Positions 50,061-58,890 of a stretch of DNA of 64,000 nt are shown here, one piece after another; positions within the stretch are counted from its first letter, which is position 1, and every line of letters begins with the position of its first letter. The notes beneath the pieces are model-generated. The model searched no databases, was not told the origin of the DNA, and worked only from the letters and a program-made list of their open reading frames with translations. A program made the translations under genes and the position numbers. Origin of the DNA: Capnocytophaga granulosa ATCC 51502 (GTDB lineage: Bacteria > Bacteroidota > Bacteroidia > Flavobacteriales > Flavobacteriaceae); the NCBI RefSeq assembly GCF_000411115.1, contig NZ_KE150242.1:552218-616217 (forward strand), given 5' to 3'.

Positions 50061-51716
50061 TTAAGATTCGCAAGAGCTGCAATTGACAAAGTTCATAATC
50101 ATCTCCTTGGCTACTGACTGGCTACGCTGGTAATAAAGGCTCTTTACTCCTAGTTTCCATGCCTCTATAAGCACCTTATTCACATCTCTGACGGGCATAG
50201 TAGGTGGAATATTGAGGTTTAGGCTCTGGGACTGGTCAATATATTGCTGGCGTTGTGCCGCTTGAGAGATGATCTCCATGGGAGAAATCTCCTTGAAGGT
50301 CTTGAATACATTCTTCTCCTCTTGGGTAAGTTCCTGCAGGTGCTGTACGGAACCATCAGAGAGGCGAATGCTACGCCAAATATCTTCGTTATTGATTCCT
50401 TTTTCATCCAACAGCTGCGCCAAGTATTTGTTCTTACGCATAAAATTTCCTTTGGAGAGACCCACTTTGTAATAATTGCTAGAGAAAGGCTCAATCCCAG
50501 GAGACACCTGTCCTAAGATAGCCGAGCTTGAAGTCGTAGGAGCTATGGCCATAGTGGTTGCATTGCGCCTACCGTAGCCCTTGAGTAATTCAGGCTCGCC
50601 ATAGATGTGTGCCAACTCCTGAGTGGCTTTTTCGGCTTCACTCTGAATGTGTTGGAAAGCTCTGGCATTAAACTGAGTAGCCTCAAAACTCTCAAAAGGT
50701 ATCATATTCTTCTGCAAATAAGAATGATAGCCCAATACTCCTAAGCCCACTGCTCTATGACGTATTGCAAAATTACGTGCTGATTGTAGGTAATAGTTGC
50801 CCTTGGTCTTCTCTATAAACTCAGAGAGTACCGCATCAAGGAAGAAAACAGCCAATTTCACAGCCTTAGTATCCTTCCATTCGTCAAAAAGCTCCAAATT
50901 CATGGAAGAGAGACAACAAATAAAAGATTCTTCTGCGCTGGAAGGAAGCATAATTTCACTACAGAGGTTGCTGGAATGAATGAACATATTATGATCCTTA
51001 TACACCTGTGGACGCTTACGGTTCACGTTATCGGTAAAGAAGATATAAGGCAAGCCCTTCTGCTGGCGGGATTCCAATACCCTTGCCCATAGCTTACGCT
51101 TATCAGGGTCTCCCTCTATCATCTCCTGCATCCAATAATCGGGCACACATACCCCAAAGAACAAGTTCTGAATATGATAGCCAGTGTCCTTGATCAGTAG
51201 GAACTCCTCTGCATCGGGGTGATCAATATCTAAATAAGCAGCGAAAGCTCCACGGCGTACCCCCCCTTGGGAGACTACATCCATAGCCGAGTCAAAGAGC
51301 TTCATAAAGCTCACCGCACCGCTGGATTTTCCATTATCAGTAACAGCAGATCCCCTATGGCGCAATTCTCCGAAATAGCCAGAGGTACCTCCTCCTATTT
51401 TCGTCTGCATAATCACCTCGCCTAACTTATGAGTAATTCCCTCTATGCTATCGGGAATATGTACATTAAAGCAAGAAATTGGCAAGCCTCTTTCTGTTCC
51501 CATATTTGCCCATATAGGAGAGGAGAAACTGATCCACCCTTTGGTAATCATTTCTTTAAAAGCAGGTTGCAATTCAGGCTTATATAATCGCTTAGCGGCA
51601 GCCCCTGTGATGCGGTCTATGGCACCTTCTACACTTTCTCCTTTAAGCAAATAACCACGATTGAGAATTTGCTCTGATTCATCATTAAGCCACCATATTT
51701 CATTTTCTTGGTTCAT
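50061..51716 (-). CDS. nrdA: Class I ribonucleotide reductase alpha subunit, no ATP cone
   Basis: 551 aa, the short form without the N-terminal ATP-cone domain. Active-site cysteines: C in GLPISCFNVHIP, the thiyl-radical cysteine in SNLCSEIMLPS with its neighbouring E, and ICCLSSMNLELFDEW. The C-terminal redox pair is NCSSCES. The radical-transfer tyrosines are in the C-terminal half. nrdB is not adjacent on either side, so the subunits are encoded apart. A TAACTTTG box at 51759-51766 excludes the start at 51788. Lack of the cone suggests no dATP inhibition through it. Confidence 0.92.
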   Translation of the reverse strand: MNQENEIWWLNDESEQILNRGYLLKGESVEGAIDRITGAAAKRLYKPELQPAFKEMITKGWISFSSPIWANMGTERGLPISCFNVHIPDSIEGITHKLGEVIMQTKIGGGTSGYFGELRHRGSAVTDNGKSSGAVSFMKLFDSAMDVVSQGGVRRGAFAAYLDIDHPDAEEFLLIKDTGYHIQNLFFGVCVPDYWMQEMIEGDPDKRKLWARVLESRQQKGLPYIFFTDNVNRKRPQVYKDHNMFIHSSNLCSEIMLPSSAEESFICCLSSMNLELFDEWKDTKAVKLAVFFLDAVLSEFIEKTKGNYYLQSARNFAIRHRAVGLGVLGYHSYLQKNMIPFESFEATQFNARAFQHIQSEAEKATQELAHIYGEPELLKGYGRRNATTMAIAPTTSSSAILGQVSPGIEPFSSNYYKVGLSKGNFMRKNKYLAQLLDEKGINNEDIWRSIRLSDGSVQHLQELTQEEKNVFKTFKEISPMEIISQAAQRQQYIDQSQSLNLNIPPTMPVRDVNKVLIEAWKLGVKSLYYQRSQSVAKEMIMNFVNCSSCES

Positions 51717-51758
51717 TATCTTGTATCCTTTCTTTTTAGTTGATAAAATTAGCGGGCG

Positions 51759-51766
51759 CAAAGTTA
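51759..51766 (-). promoter_or_regulatory. -7 box (TAACTTTG) for nrdA
   Basis: TAnnTTTG on the minus strand, 42 bp before the ATG at 51716. Confidence 0.6.
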
Positions 51767-51880
51767 TAAAATAAACTCCAAAGCACAAAAAAGATTTAAC
51801 ACTATCTTTTTATCCTCTTGGAGCAATCACATGTATATCTGATTTATAGAAAAAGGCGCTATACAGAGATTAACAATAGT

Positions 51881-52663
51881 TTAAGGGAAGAACTTTTTAG
51901 AGGCTTCCCATAGCTCATTCATCTGGCCAATAGAGAACTCAGTAATATCTTTTCCTTGTTCTTGAGCCTTTGTTTCTAAGAACTTAAAACGTTGTAAGAA
52001 CTTCTCATTGGTCAGGGACAAGGCATTCTCTGGGTTTATTCCCAAAAAGCGCGCATAATTGACCAAACTAAAGAAGACATCGCCCATTTCCTTTTCTGCC
52101 ATAGCATGGTTATTACGTGCCACTTCACGCTGAAGCTCCGCTACTTCTTCCTCGAACTTGTGCCAGACCTCTTCCTTATGGCTCCAATCAAACCCCACTC
52201 CTGCGGCCTTTTCCTGTATGCGATAAGCCTTTACAAGAGAGGGTAGGCTTTTGGGAACTCCTGCATGTACCCCCTTACTTCCTTTTTGTAATTTTATCTT
52301 TTCCCAGTTTTGCTTAACTTGCTCTTCGTTCTCCACAGAGATATTTCCGTAGATATGTGGATGCCTTTCTATAAGTTTTTCACAGATTGCATTGATGACA
52401 TCTTCTATATCAAAAGATTGTGTTTCACTTGCTATTTTGGCATAGAAAACTATGTGTAGGAGTATATCCCCCAGTTCCTTTTTTATCTCTTGAGTATCTT
52501 GCTCAAGAATTGCATCGGTGAGTTCGTATAGTTCCTCTATAGTGAGCGGGCGAAGAGTTTGCATAGTTTGTTTTCTATCCCAAGGGCACTTCTCCCTAAG
52601 GTCATCCATAATGTCCAACAAACGACCAAAAGCCTCCAATTGTTTTTGTCTTTTTTCTTTCAT
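51881..52663 (-). CDS. mazG: Nucleoside triphosphate pyrophosphohydrolase MazG
   Basis: 260 aa. Two MazG domains: the first begins DDLREKCPWDRKQTMQTLRPLTIEELYELTDAI and contains the Mg-binding E-x-x-E-x(n)-E-x-x-D pattern (KKELGDILLHIVFYAK); the second has the parallel VGFDWSHKEEVWHKFEEEVAELQREV and EMGDVFFSLVNYAR. Hydrolyses (d)NTPs to monophosphates and limits mutagenic or stress nucleotides; it also lowers ppGpp under starvation in other bacteria. Alone, no mazEF nearby. Confidence 0.94.
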   Translation of the reverse strand: MKEKRQKQLEAFGRLLDIMDDLREKCPWDRKQTMQTLRPLTIEELYELTDAILEQDTQEIKKELGDILLHIVFYAKIASETQSFDIEDVINAICEKLIERHPHIYGNISVENEEQVKQNWEKIKLQKGSKGVHAGVPKSLPSLVKAYRIQEKAAGVGFDWSHKEEVWHKFEEEVAELQREVARNNHAMAEKEMGDVFFSLVNYARFLGINPENALSLTNEKFLQRFKFLETKAQEQGKDITEFSIGQMNELWEASKKFFP

Positions 52664-52684
52664 TAGTATTCCAAATTTATAGAC

Positions 52685-52725
52685 ATAAAAAAAGGCTATC
52701 CTTCAAGTGAAAGAATAACCCTTTT
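52685..52725 (-). terminator. Terminator between mazG and the 289-aa gene
   Basis: AAAAAAAGGCTATCCTT and its near complement AAGaATAACCCTTTTTT. It ends the minus-strand gene at 52754. Confidence 0.7.
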
Positions 52726-52753
52726 TTAGCATATGTCAAATTAAAGTAAATTA

Positions 52754-53623
52754 TTATGGATAATAAGTAATTTCTCTTTCTAAAAAACTCTTAGGAAACT
52801 GGTTGATAGATTCTATACGTTCTATCCAATTCCCATTGTTATCAAACTTATAAGTATAAGATCTCTCTTCTAAGAAAGTACCCTTACCATCATAATATTT
52901 GATCTCTTTTTCATTACCTTTCTCATCATAAGTGATTACGCTACGTCTTGAAAGGGAATTGTTACTATTGTAGATTTCTATTTCAGAGATTCTTCCGTTC
53001 TTATCATACTTATAAGAGGTACAGTTGTCTACTTGTGTTTCAGAAGCTGTATATTGGCACATTTTAGCCACTTTCCCCATCTTATCATACTCATAGGTAT
53101 ATTTAGAACCGAAAGATTTATCTTTCTTAATCCAAACTTCCTCAATCATACGACCTTTGTCATCATTCTTATAGAGGTAGGAATCATTTAGTTCTCCTGT
53201 AGGACTATAACTATTGTAAGCTTTCTTAGCTCCCTTGTTATCATATACATAGAGGAACTTCATTTGTAGCTTTCCATAAGCGTTATAGAGGTCACGAGAA
53301 AGACGTTTACCCTTGTCATCATATTTGTAGATTACTTTTTGGGAGAGATTTCCTACTTTGTTGTAAGTATTATTCTCGGCCTTGTAACCATGTTCGTCGA
53401 AAACGATGACTACATCGCCTCTCCAAAACTCTTGTTTATCCCCTTTGGTAATCTTTCCAAAATAATCTACCAACTTATAAGGCGTTATTTTAAAAGTTTT
53501 TACCTTTCCAAAAAGGTTCATATCTTTCAGGTTATTCTTGCTCTCACGCATATTGTTACCTGTCTGAGCAAATGCTTGCACTCCAGTTACCAACAATAGT
53601 AATAGAAAAATTTTTTTTCTCAT
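52754..53623 (-). CDS. Secreted YD/RHS-repeat-like hypothetical protein
   Basis: 289 aa. Signal peptide MRKKIFLLLLLVTGVQAFAQ. After about residue 90 it has seven to eight tandem repeats of about 25 aa with the pattern Y-x-Y-D-x-x-G-x-x-x-x-x-x-x-Y-[NDS] (YKYDDKGKRLSRDLYNAYG, YVYDNKGAKKAYNSYSPTG, YEYDKMGKVAKM, YKYDKNGRISEIEIYNSNN). This resembles short YD repeats of RHS-type proteins but has no Rhs core or toxin. Such stand-alone secreted proteins are common in Bacteroidota; function unknown. A TATTTTTG box lies at 53656-53663. Confidence 0.8.
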   Translation of the reverse strand: MRKKIFLLLLLVTGVQAFAQTGNNMRESKNNLKDMNLFGKVKTFKITPYKLVDYFGKITKGDKQEFWRGDVVIVFDEHGYKAENNTYNKVGNLSQKVIYKYDDKGKRLSRDLYNAYGKLQMKFLYVYDNKGAKKAYNSYSPTGELNDSYLYKNDDKGRMIEEVWIKKDKSFGSKYTYEYDKMGKVAKMCQYTASETQVDNCTSYKYDKNGRISEIEIYNSNNSLSRRSVITYDEKGNEKEIKYYDGKGTFLEERSYTYKFDNNGNWIERIESINQFPKSFLEREITYYP

Positions 53624-53655
53624 TTTGCTTAGTATTTGTAGTTTTTACATGGTTG

Positions 53656-53663
53656 CAAAAATA
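53656..53663 (-). promoter_or_regulatory. -7 box (TATTTTTG) for the YD-repeat gene
   Basis: TAnnTTTG on the minus strand. The remainder of 53624-53814 is AT-rich without a gene I can support. Confidence 0.55.
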
Positions 53664-53814
53664 CATATTTTTTTCTATTTTAAAAGAAAAATCTCAAAAA
53701 AGTTATTAACACTCTCAATATTTTTTACATTTTTATATTTAAGTGATTATAACTTAATTAGTTATAAGCGATTCTTAATAGCTTTTCTTTATAAAAAATA
53801 TGTCTTGGAACTGT

Positions 53815-54180
53815 TTATTTCTGAGGGTTATCTTGTTGTCCTTGTTGCTGTTGTTGTCCTTGTACGGGATTGGTTCCTACAGGCTGTTGTATAGGCGCTG
53901 GAGTCTTTACTCCATCAAAGATACTCCCCCCTTGAGCTTGACCACGATTGTTGCTAAGGATAAGGTTACTGATTAGGGAAAGTACAATAAGTGCTACTCC
54001 CAATGTCCAAGTACTTGTGTTAAGGAAATCACCAGTTTTTTTCACCCCTCCTACCACTTGTGCATTTCCCCCGAAAGCAGAAGAAAGTCCGCCACTTTTG
54101 GGCTGTTGTACCATGATCACTAAGATCAATAAAAAGGATACTAATAAGATAATTCCTAAAACAATGTTGAATGCTAACAT
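53815..54180 (-). CDS. secG: Preprotein translocase subunit SecG
   Basis: 121 aa. Two membrane helices (about 4-22 and 58-77) around the conserved QQPKSGGLSSAFGG loop and VKKTGDFLNTSTW, the SecG signature; the C-terminal tail is a low-complexity Gln/Pro run (QGQQQQQGQQDN). Assists SecYE in protein export. It is the last gene of an lptE-TPR-secG run, starting 8 bp after the TPR gene ends. Confidence 0.92.
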   Translation of the reverse strand: MLAFNIVLGIILLVSFLLILVIMVQQPKSGGLSSAFGGNAQVVGGVKKTGDFLNTSTWTLGVALIVLSLISNLILSNNRGQAQGGSIFDGVKTPAPIQQPVGTNPVQGQQQQQGQQDNPQK

Positions 54181-54188
54181 AATATAAT

Positions 54189-55052
54189 TTATTTATTTTG
54201 TTGTAATTTTCTAATCATCGCGATTTGCTCAGCGAAATAAGCGCTTTTGGCTGGATTCTTGAGCATCAATATCTGGTAAGCCTGAATGGCCTCTGCATAT
54301 TTTCCTTGTTCGAGATACACCTTGGCCAAGGTCTCTGTCATGAACTGTCTGCCTATATCCTTCTTCTCTACAATCTCTATATTGCTTGGGGTGTCATCAT
54401 CTTTATTCACCTCAATCTTAGGATTGGCTTGTAGGAACTTATCAATAAGATCAAACTTTTTAGCCCTCTCATCGCCTTCCTCAAAAATATTCTTATCCAC
54501 AAAAGGCAACTCAACGGTAGGTGCGGCCTGAGTTGTTCGCCTATCAATAGGTTTGTAACGTGTAACCTGTAGCCAAGTGGCAAAGGACTGCTTGTCCGTA
54601 GGCTTAAAATCAATAGGCTTACCCATATTCAGTGCCTCCTTCGGCTCTTGTGGGGAAGGGGGCGCTTGTTCTTGCTCAGGGGTTGGTGTTACAGGATAGA
54701 ACTCCTTTTTCTCAAAGACATCTCCTGTAACATAGGTGGTAAATTCTGAAGGAATTGCCTCATCAGCATAAGCCTTGGGCATTTCTTCCCTCTTAAGCAC
54801 ACTTTTCTTATCCTTAAAGGCAGTAGAGGTGATAAAGTCAAACAACAAGGTTCGGTTACCTATATGAGCGGCCGTAATCTTCAATTCCTTGTTATAACGA
54901 TAACTCTCCTGGGCATACAATATCTTCAGATAAATAGCCTTTACTACCTGAAAGTAAGGATATTCGTGTATAATATTCTCTAATTCATATACTTGCGAAA
55001 GCGTGATATGATTAGGTTGTTTCAAAATAAGAGATAAATCAGTCGCTGTCAT
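54189..55052 (-). CDS. TPR-containing hypothetical protein between lptE and secG
   Basis: 287 aa, soluble. N-terminal helical region (LSQVYELENIIHEYPYFQVVKAIYLKILYAQESY), a proline/glutamate-rich linker (about 125-160) and one clear C-terminal TPR (MTETLAKVYLEQGKYAEAIQAYQILMLKNPAKSAYFAEQIAMIRK). The same gene position, between lptE and secG, is conserved in flavobacteria, but no function is established. The ATG at 55052 overlaps the lptE stop as TAATG, implying translational coupling. Confidence 0.82.
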   Translation of the reverse strand: MTATDLSLILKQPNHITLSQVYELENIIHEYPYFQVVKAIYLKILYAQESYRYNKELKITAAHIGNRTLLFDFITSTAFKDKKSVLKREEMPKAYADEAIPSEFTTYVTGDVFEKKEFYPVTPTPEQEQAPPSPQEPKEALNMGKPIDFKPTDKQSFATWLQVTRYKPIDRRTTQAAPTVELPFVDKNIFEEGDERAKKFDLIDKFLQANPKIEVNKDDDTPSNIEIVEKKDIGRQFMTETLAKVYLEQGKYAEAIQAYQILMLKNPAKSAYFAEQIAMIRKLQQNK

Positions 55053-55546
55053 TACCAATTAGCTAAGGAAGCGTTGAAAATATCCTGTCCTATGCGTTCG
55101 AATATAGCTTCAAAGGCACTACTCTTAACTGAGCTTAGCTGTGTATTGGCTGGAAAATCATAATAATGAGAGAACTGCCTTTCAAAATCCTTTTCCGAGT
55201 CCTTGGTATTGGTAAAGCGTACATTAATGGTTACCGAAAGACGGTTCTGTGCAGCTTGTTGCTGGGCATTAGCCGCCATAGGGGCAATAGTAAAACTGGT
55301 AATTTCCCCCTCATATACCAAGTCTCCATTGGTAGTGGTCAGGGAAAGATTCGTCTGGTTATTGATCAAATCCTGCAAATAGAATGTAAAGTCCCTATCC
55401 ATACCAGGCTCAATAAGGGGTGCCCTGTTTTGGAAAAAATTTACCTGAAAGGTCTTTGCATCTCCCGTACTTCCTCCTGTAAAGTTGTAAATTCCACAAG
55501 AGGAGAAGCAGCAGCAAACACAGAGAAATATGACTATCCTTTTCAA
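55052..55546 (-). CDS. lptE: LptE-family LPS-assembly lipoprotein, TTG start
   Basis: Outer-membrane lipoprotein that plugs LptD during LPS insertion. 164 aa from a TTG at 55546: MKRIVIFLCVCCCFSSC ends in the lipobox FSSC, then GIYNFTGGS and the typical C-terminal RFTNTKDSEKDFERQFSHYYDF block. No ATG is available after the promoter (TACTTTTG at 55561-55568). The open frame continues to 55798 but that part overlaps the divergent promoter and gene. It is translationally coupled to the TPR gene. Confidence 0.85.
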   Translation of the reverse strand: MKRIVIFLCVCCCFSSCGIYNFTGGSTGDAKTFQVNFFQNRAPLIEPGMDRDFTFYLQDLINNQTNLSLTTTNGDLVYEGEITSFTIAPMAANAQQQAAQNRLSVTINVRFTNTKDSEKDFERQFSHYYDFPANTQLSSVKSSAFEAIFERIGQDIFNASLANW

Positions 55547-55560
55547 CAAAAAATTTTTGG

Positions 55561-55568
55561 CAAAAGTA
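55561..55568 (-). promoter_or_regulatory. -7 box (TACTTTTG) for lptE-TPR-secG
   Basis: TAnnTTTG on the minus strand, 15 bp before the TTG start; decides the lptE start. Divergent from the box at 55602. Confidence 0.6.
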
Positions 55569-55601
55569 CAACTATATTTTAAATAAAAAAAATTTTTTTC
55601 A

Positions 55602-55609
55602 TATCTTTG
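55602..55609 (+). promoter_or_regulatory. -7 box (TATCTTTG) for the 236-aa membrane gene and downstream permeases
   Basis: TAnnTTTG match 20 bp before the ATG at 55629. Confidence 0.6.
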
Positions 55610-55628
55610 CCGAAAAAATTTACCTCTT

Positions 55629-56339
55629 ATGTCTCCTATCGAAAAAAATGTCTCTTCCCCGGATGCTACAGTGGAACTTACCCCTGAACTTAAACGATTA
55701 GAAAAGGCTAACAATTCCTTGAAAATAGTCAAAGAAATGAGCCTTTTGGGCGTTAGCTCTGGGGTGAAATCTGTAAGGAATATATTGCTACTTGTCATTG
55801 TAAATTTTGTCTTCCTTTTGGGAGGTATCTACCTACTTTTCAGTGATAGCTTCGCTTATAAAAAACTATTTTTCCTACTACTTATCATAGCAGTAGGTAT
55901 ACTTTTTGTCTTTATTGCTATCAAAAAAGTATTTGACTTACTCAAGTTAGAATACTCATTTTATCTCTTCAATCAGTTTAAGTCCTATATCCATAAGATT
56001 TTTGAAGCTATTTTCAAAAAAACGACAGATACAGCTGAAAAAGTAGTTAGCAAGAAGCAGCTCAATGAAGTTTTCCATCGTTTTATCCCCAAAATCCCGA
56101 AGGCTTTCCAAAAACCATTACTTTTTGTTCTCTCTTTTACCCCTATGGTAGGTTTTGTCGCCGATATATATGCTACCGACAATCTCAATTCTCATGAGAA
56201 GCAAAGCGATGCCCTCTATGAAAAAGTAAAACTCTATTTAGAGAATAGTGTAAAGGAAGAGCGCAACGGTTATTGGCTTATTTGGGCACTACTTATAAAT
56301 GGCCTTTTACAAGGGGTTTTACTCTATTGGTTACGCTAA
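55629..56339 (+). CDS. Hypothetical membrane protein (236 aa)
   Basis: Not recognised. Cytosolic N terminus with a short coiled coil (about 14-40), two adjacent membrane helices (about 55-73 and 80-98), a basic amphipathic region (110-180, FKSYIHKIFEAIFKKTTDTAEKVV) and a last hydrophobic helix at the C terminus (LIWALLINGLLQGVLLYWL). It might recruit peptidoglycan or chromosome factors, but nothing in the sequence says so. It precedes three permease genes by 11 bp and may be co-transcribed with them. Confidence 0.7.
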   Translation: MSPIEKNVSSPDATVELTPELKRLEKANNSLKIVKEMSLLGVSSGVKSVRNILLLVIVNFVFLLGGIYLLFSDSFAYKKLFFLLLIIAVGILFVFIAIKKVFDLLKLEYSFYLFNQFKSYIHKIFEAIFKKTTDTAEKVVSKKQLNEVFHRFIPKIPKAFQKPLLFVLSFTPMVGFVADIYATDNLNSHEKQSDALYEKVKLYLENSVKEERNGYWLIWALLINGLLQGVLLYWLR

Positions 56340-56350
56340 AAACAACTAAC

Positions 56351-57592
56351 ATGACAGACAAGAAACTCCCCTCCCTACTGGGAGGGGCTATGATTATTGC
56401 AGGTACTGCTATTGGAGCGGGGATGCTAGCCAACCCTACCTCTACGGCAGGTATATGGTTTGTAGGTTCGGTAGGAGTACTTCTCTATACCTGGTTTTGT
56501 ATGACTACCTCTGGGCTTATGCTCTTGGAGGCCAATCTGCACTACCCCACAGGTGCTAGTTTTGATACCATCGTCACCGACCTGCTCGGCAAGCGCTGGA
56601 ACATAGTCAATGGGCTTTCGGTCGCCTTTGTACTCTATATACTAACCTATGCCTATATCACCTCTGGGGGAAGTATCACAGAGAATGCTATCAATAGTTT
56701 AGGATGGATAAGCATCTCCAGAGGAACAGGTTCCTTGCTCTTCTGCTTGGCTCTTGCCTTTTTTGTATGGTTCTCTACCAAGGCTGTGGATCGCCTTAGT
56801 ACAATCCTTATAGGAGGTATGATTATCGCTTTTTTTCTCTCCACTACAGGACTACTCACCTCCGTTAGCAGTGCGACCCTATTGGATAGTCAAGATACCA
56901 ATGCTCCTGCACACCTCCCCTACTTGCTTACAGCACTTCCTGTGTGCCTAGTCTCTTTTGGCTTTCATGGTAATGTCCCCAGCTTGGTCAAATACTATAA
57001 TCGCGATGGACGACGAGTAATGCAATCCATCTTTATAGGCACTTTTTTAGCCCTTTTTATCTATATCCTATGGCAAATGGCCGTACAGGGCAACCTCCCC
57101 CGCCGAGAGTTTGCTCCAGTTATCGCTAAAGGAGGTGATGTAGCCGCTCTCTTAGAAGCCCTAAGTAAGTACATTAGTACCCAATATATAGAAAGTGCGT
57201 TAAGCTTTTTTGCCTATATGGCTATTGCCAGCTCTTTCTTGGGTGTAACCCTAGGACTTTTTGATTATATTGCCGATCTTTTCAAACTTTCGGATACTCC
57301 TTGGGGACGCGCGAAGACCGCTTTGCTGACCTTTTCCCCTCCCCTATTGCTAAGTATTCCCTTTCCCTATGGTTTTGTAACTGCTATTGGCTATGCAGGC
57401 CTAGCCGCCACTCTTTGGGCGGCCATTGTCCCCGCCCTACTTGTACGTGCCAGCCGAAAGAAATTTCCTCATGCTACTTATAAAGTGTACGGAGGTAAGG
57501 GAATGATTTATTTTATTATACTTTTTGGTCTGCTTAATATTTTCACCCAACTAGGAATGCAATTAGGATGGATTCCAAGTTTCAATGGTTAG
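56351..57592 (+). CDS. Aromatic amino-acid permease (TyrP/Mtr type), paralogue 1
   Basis: 413 aa, about 11 membrane helices. Opens with LPSLLGGAMIIAGTAIGAGMLANPT, the TM1 signature of the hydroxy/aromatic amino-acid permease family. Further motifs are YAYITSGGSITENAIN, STKAVDRLSTILIGGMIIAFFLSTTGLLTS and FAYMAIASSFLGVTLGLFDYIADLFKL. Imports aromatic amino acids with protons in E. coli. The start at 56351 is set by the family signature; the frame upstream overlaps the preceding gene. First of three tandem paralogues. Confidence 0.88.
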   Translation: MTDKKLPSLLGGAMIIAGTAIGAGMLANPTSTAGIWFVGSVGVLLYTWFCMTTSGLMLLEANLHYPTGASFDTIVTDLLGKRWNIVNGLSVAFVLYILTYAYITSGGSITENAINSLGWISISRGTGSLLFCLALAFFVWFSTKAVDRLSTILIGGMIIAFFLSTTGLLTSVSSATLLDSQDTNAPAHLPYLLTALPVCLVSFGFHGNVPSLVKYYNRDGRRVMQSIFIGTFLALFIYILWQMAVQGNLPRREFAPVIAKGGDVAALLEALSKYISTQYIESALSFFAYMAIASSFLGVTLGLFDYIADLFKLSDTPWGRAKTALLTFSPPLLLSIPFPYGFVTAIGYAGLAATLWAAIVPALLVRASRKKFPHATYKVYGGKGMIYFIILFGLLNIFTQLGMQLGWIPSFNG

Positions 57593-57627
57593 TGATTAGT
57601 TGTTAGCCTTTTAACCCTTAATTAAAA

Positions 57628-58851
57628 ATGAATAAACAAAAACTTCCTTCCCTTTTGGGAGGGGCTATGATTATCGCAGGTACCGCTATTGGAGCGGGGA
57701 TGCTGGCCAACCCAACCTCTATGTCAAATATCTGGTTTGTAGGTTCGGTGGTCATGTTACTCTTTACCTGGTTCTATACTGTGGTGGCAGGACTTATGCT
57801 CTTGGAGGCTAACCTCCACTTTCCTGAAGGAGCCAACTTCAACACCATGGTTACCCAGCTCTTAGGTAAAGGCTGGAATATAGCCAATGGGCTTGCGGTA
57901 ACCTTCACCCTATACATACTCACCTATGCCTATATCACTTCAGGTGGGGGGATTACTGAAAACCTTTTACAGCGCCTTACCCCTCAGTTAGGGCTAGGAC
58001 ATAGCGAAGGTTCTATACTCTTTTGCTTTGCTTTAGCTCTCTTTGTCAGTATTTCCACTAAGGCTGTCAGCCGATTGAGTACCATACTGATAGGAGGCAT
58101 GATCATTGCCTTTTTCCTCTCTACCATGGGACTATTGAGTTCTGTCAAAGCCTCAGTACTGCTAGACACCACAGCACAGCAAGATCCTTCCTTTATGCTT
58201 TACCTACTTTCAGCACTGCCTATGTGCTTGGTTTCTTTCGGTTACCATGTATGCTTGCCCAGTTTGGTCAGCTATTATCACAAGGATAGTAGGCTCGTTA
58301 TCAAATCCATACTCATAGGGACAGGTATTGCCTTTTTGATCTATGTTCTATGGCAAATGGCCGTACAAGGCAATCTGCCTCGTGAAGCCTTTGCCCCAGT
58401 AATTGCTAAGGGAGGCGATGTAGCCGCCCTCTTGAGTGCACTAAGCGCCTATATCCCAACCCAGACCATCAGTGTAGTGCTTGACTTTTTTGCCTATATG
58501 GCTATTGCTAGTTCCTTCTTAGGGGTTACCTTAGGCCTTTTTGATTATATAGCCGATTTGTTCCACTTTGATAACAGCTTATGGGGAAGAGCCAAAACCA
58601 CTCTGATCACCTTTGTCCCTCCGCTGGTGATGAGCCTACTTTATCCTTATGGTTTTGTAAAGGCAATTGCCTATGCAGGGGTAGCGGTAAGCTTCTCTTC
58701 TATTATGATTTCCGCTCTTATGGTACGCTCCAGTAGAAAGAAATTCCCTGAGGCTACCACGTACCGCACCTTTGGCGGCAATGCTCTGATCTACTTTATG
58801 ATCATTATAGGCATAGTGAACATAGTGGTACAATTAGTGGTTAGTGATTAG
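57628..58851 (+). CDS. Aromatic amino-acid permease, paralogue 2
   Basis: 407 aa, same order of motifs as its neighbours: LPSLLGGAMIIAGTAIGAGMLANPT, SGGGITENLLQRLTPQLG, MAVQGNLPREAFAPVIAKGGDVAALL and FAYMAIASSFLGVTLG. It differs mainly in the extracellular loops, where substrate choice may lie. TTAGTGATTAGTTG-type repeat sequence separates it from paralogue 1. Confidence 0.88.
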   Translation: MNKQKLPSLLGGAMIIAGTAIGAGMLANPTSMSNIWFVGSVVMLLFTWFYTVVAGLMLLEANLHFPEGANFNTMVTQLLGKGWNIANGLAVTFTLYILTYAYITSGGGITENLLQRLTPQLGLGHSEGSILFCFALALFVSISTKAVSRLSTILIGGMIIAFFLSTMGLLSSVKASVLLDTTAQQDPSFMLYLLSALPMCLVSFGYHVCLPSLVSYYHKDSRLVIKSILIGTGIAFLIYVLWQMAVQGNLPREAFAPVIAKGGDVAALLSALSAYIPTQTISVVLDFFAYMAIASSFLGVTLGLFDYIADLFHFDNSLWGRAKTTLITFVPPLVMSLLYPYGFVKAIAYAGVAVSFSSIMISALMVRSSRKKFPEATTYRTFGGNALIYFMIIIGIVNIVVQLVVSD

Positions 58852-58890
58852 TGGTTAGTTACTGACAACTGAATTTAAGATTTCTAAAAA

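Noticed and set aside
52754..53623. YD-repeat protein considered as the parental Rhs gene of the island
   Set aside because: It is only 289 aa with a signal peptide and no Rhs core (DPIGL ... YAYV), so it cannot be the donor or acceptor of the CT cassettes.
53625..53894. 89-codon plus-strand frame between the YD-repeat gene and secG
   Set aside because: AT-rich, hydrophobic by composition, overlaps the secG end, no promoter or start context.
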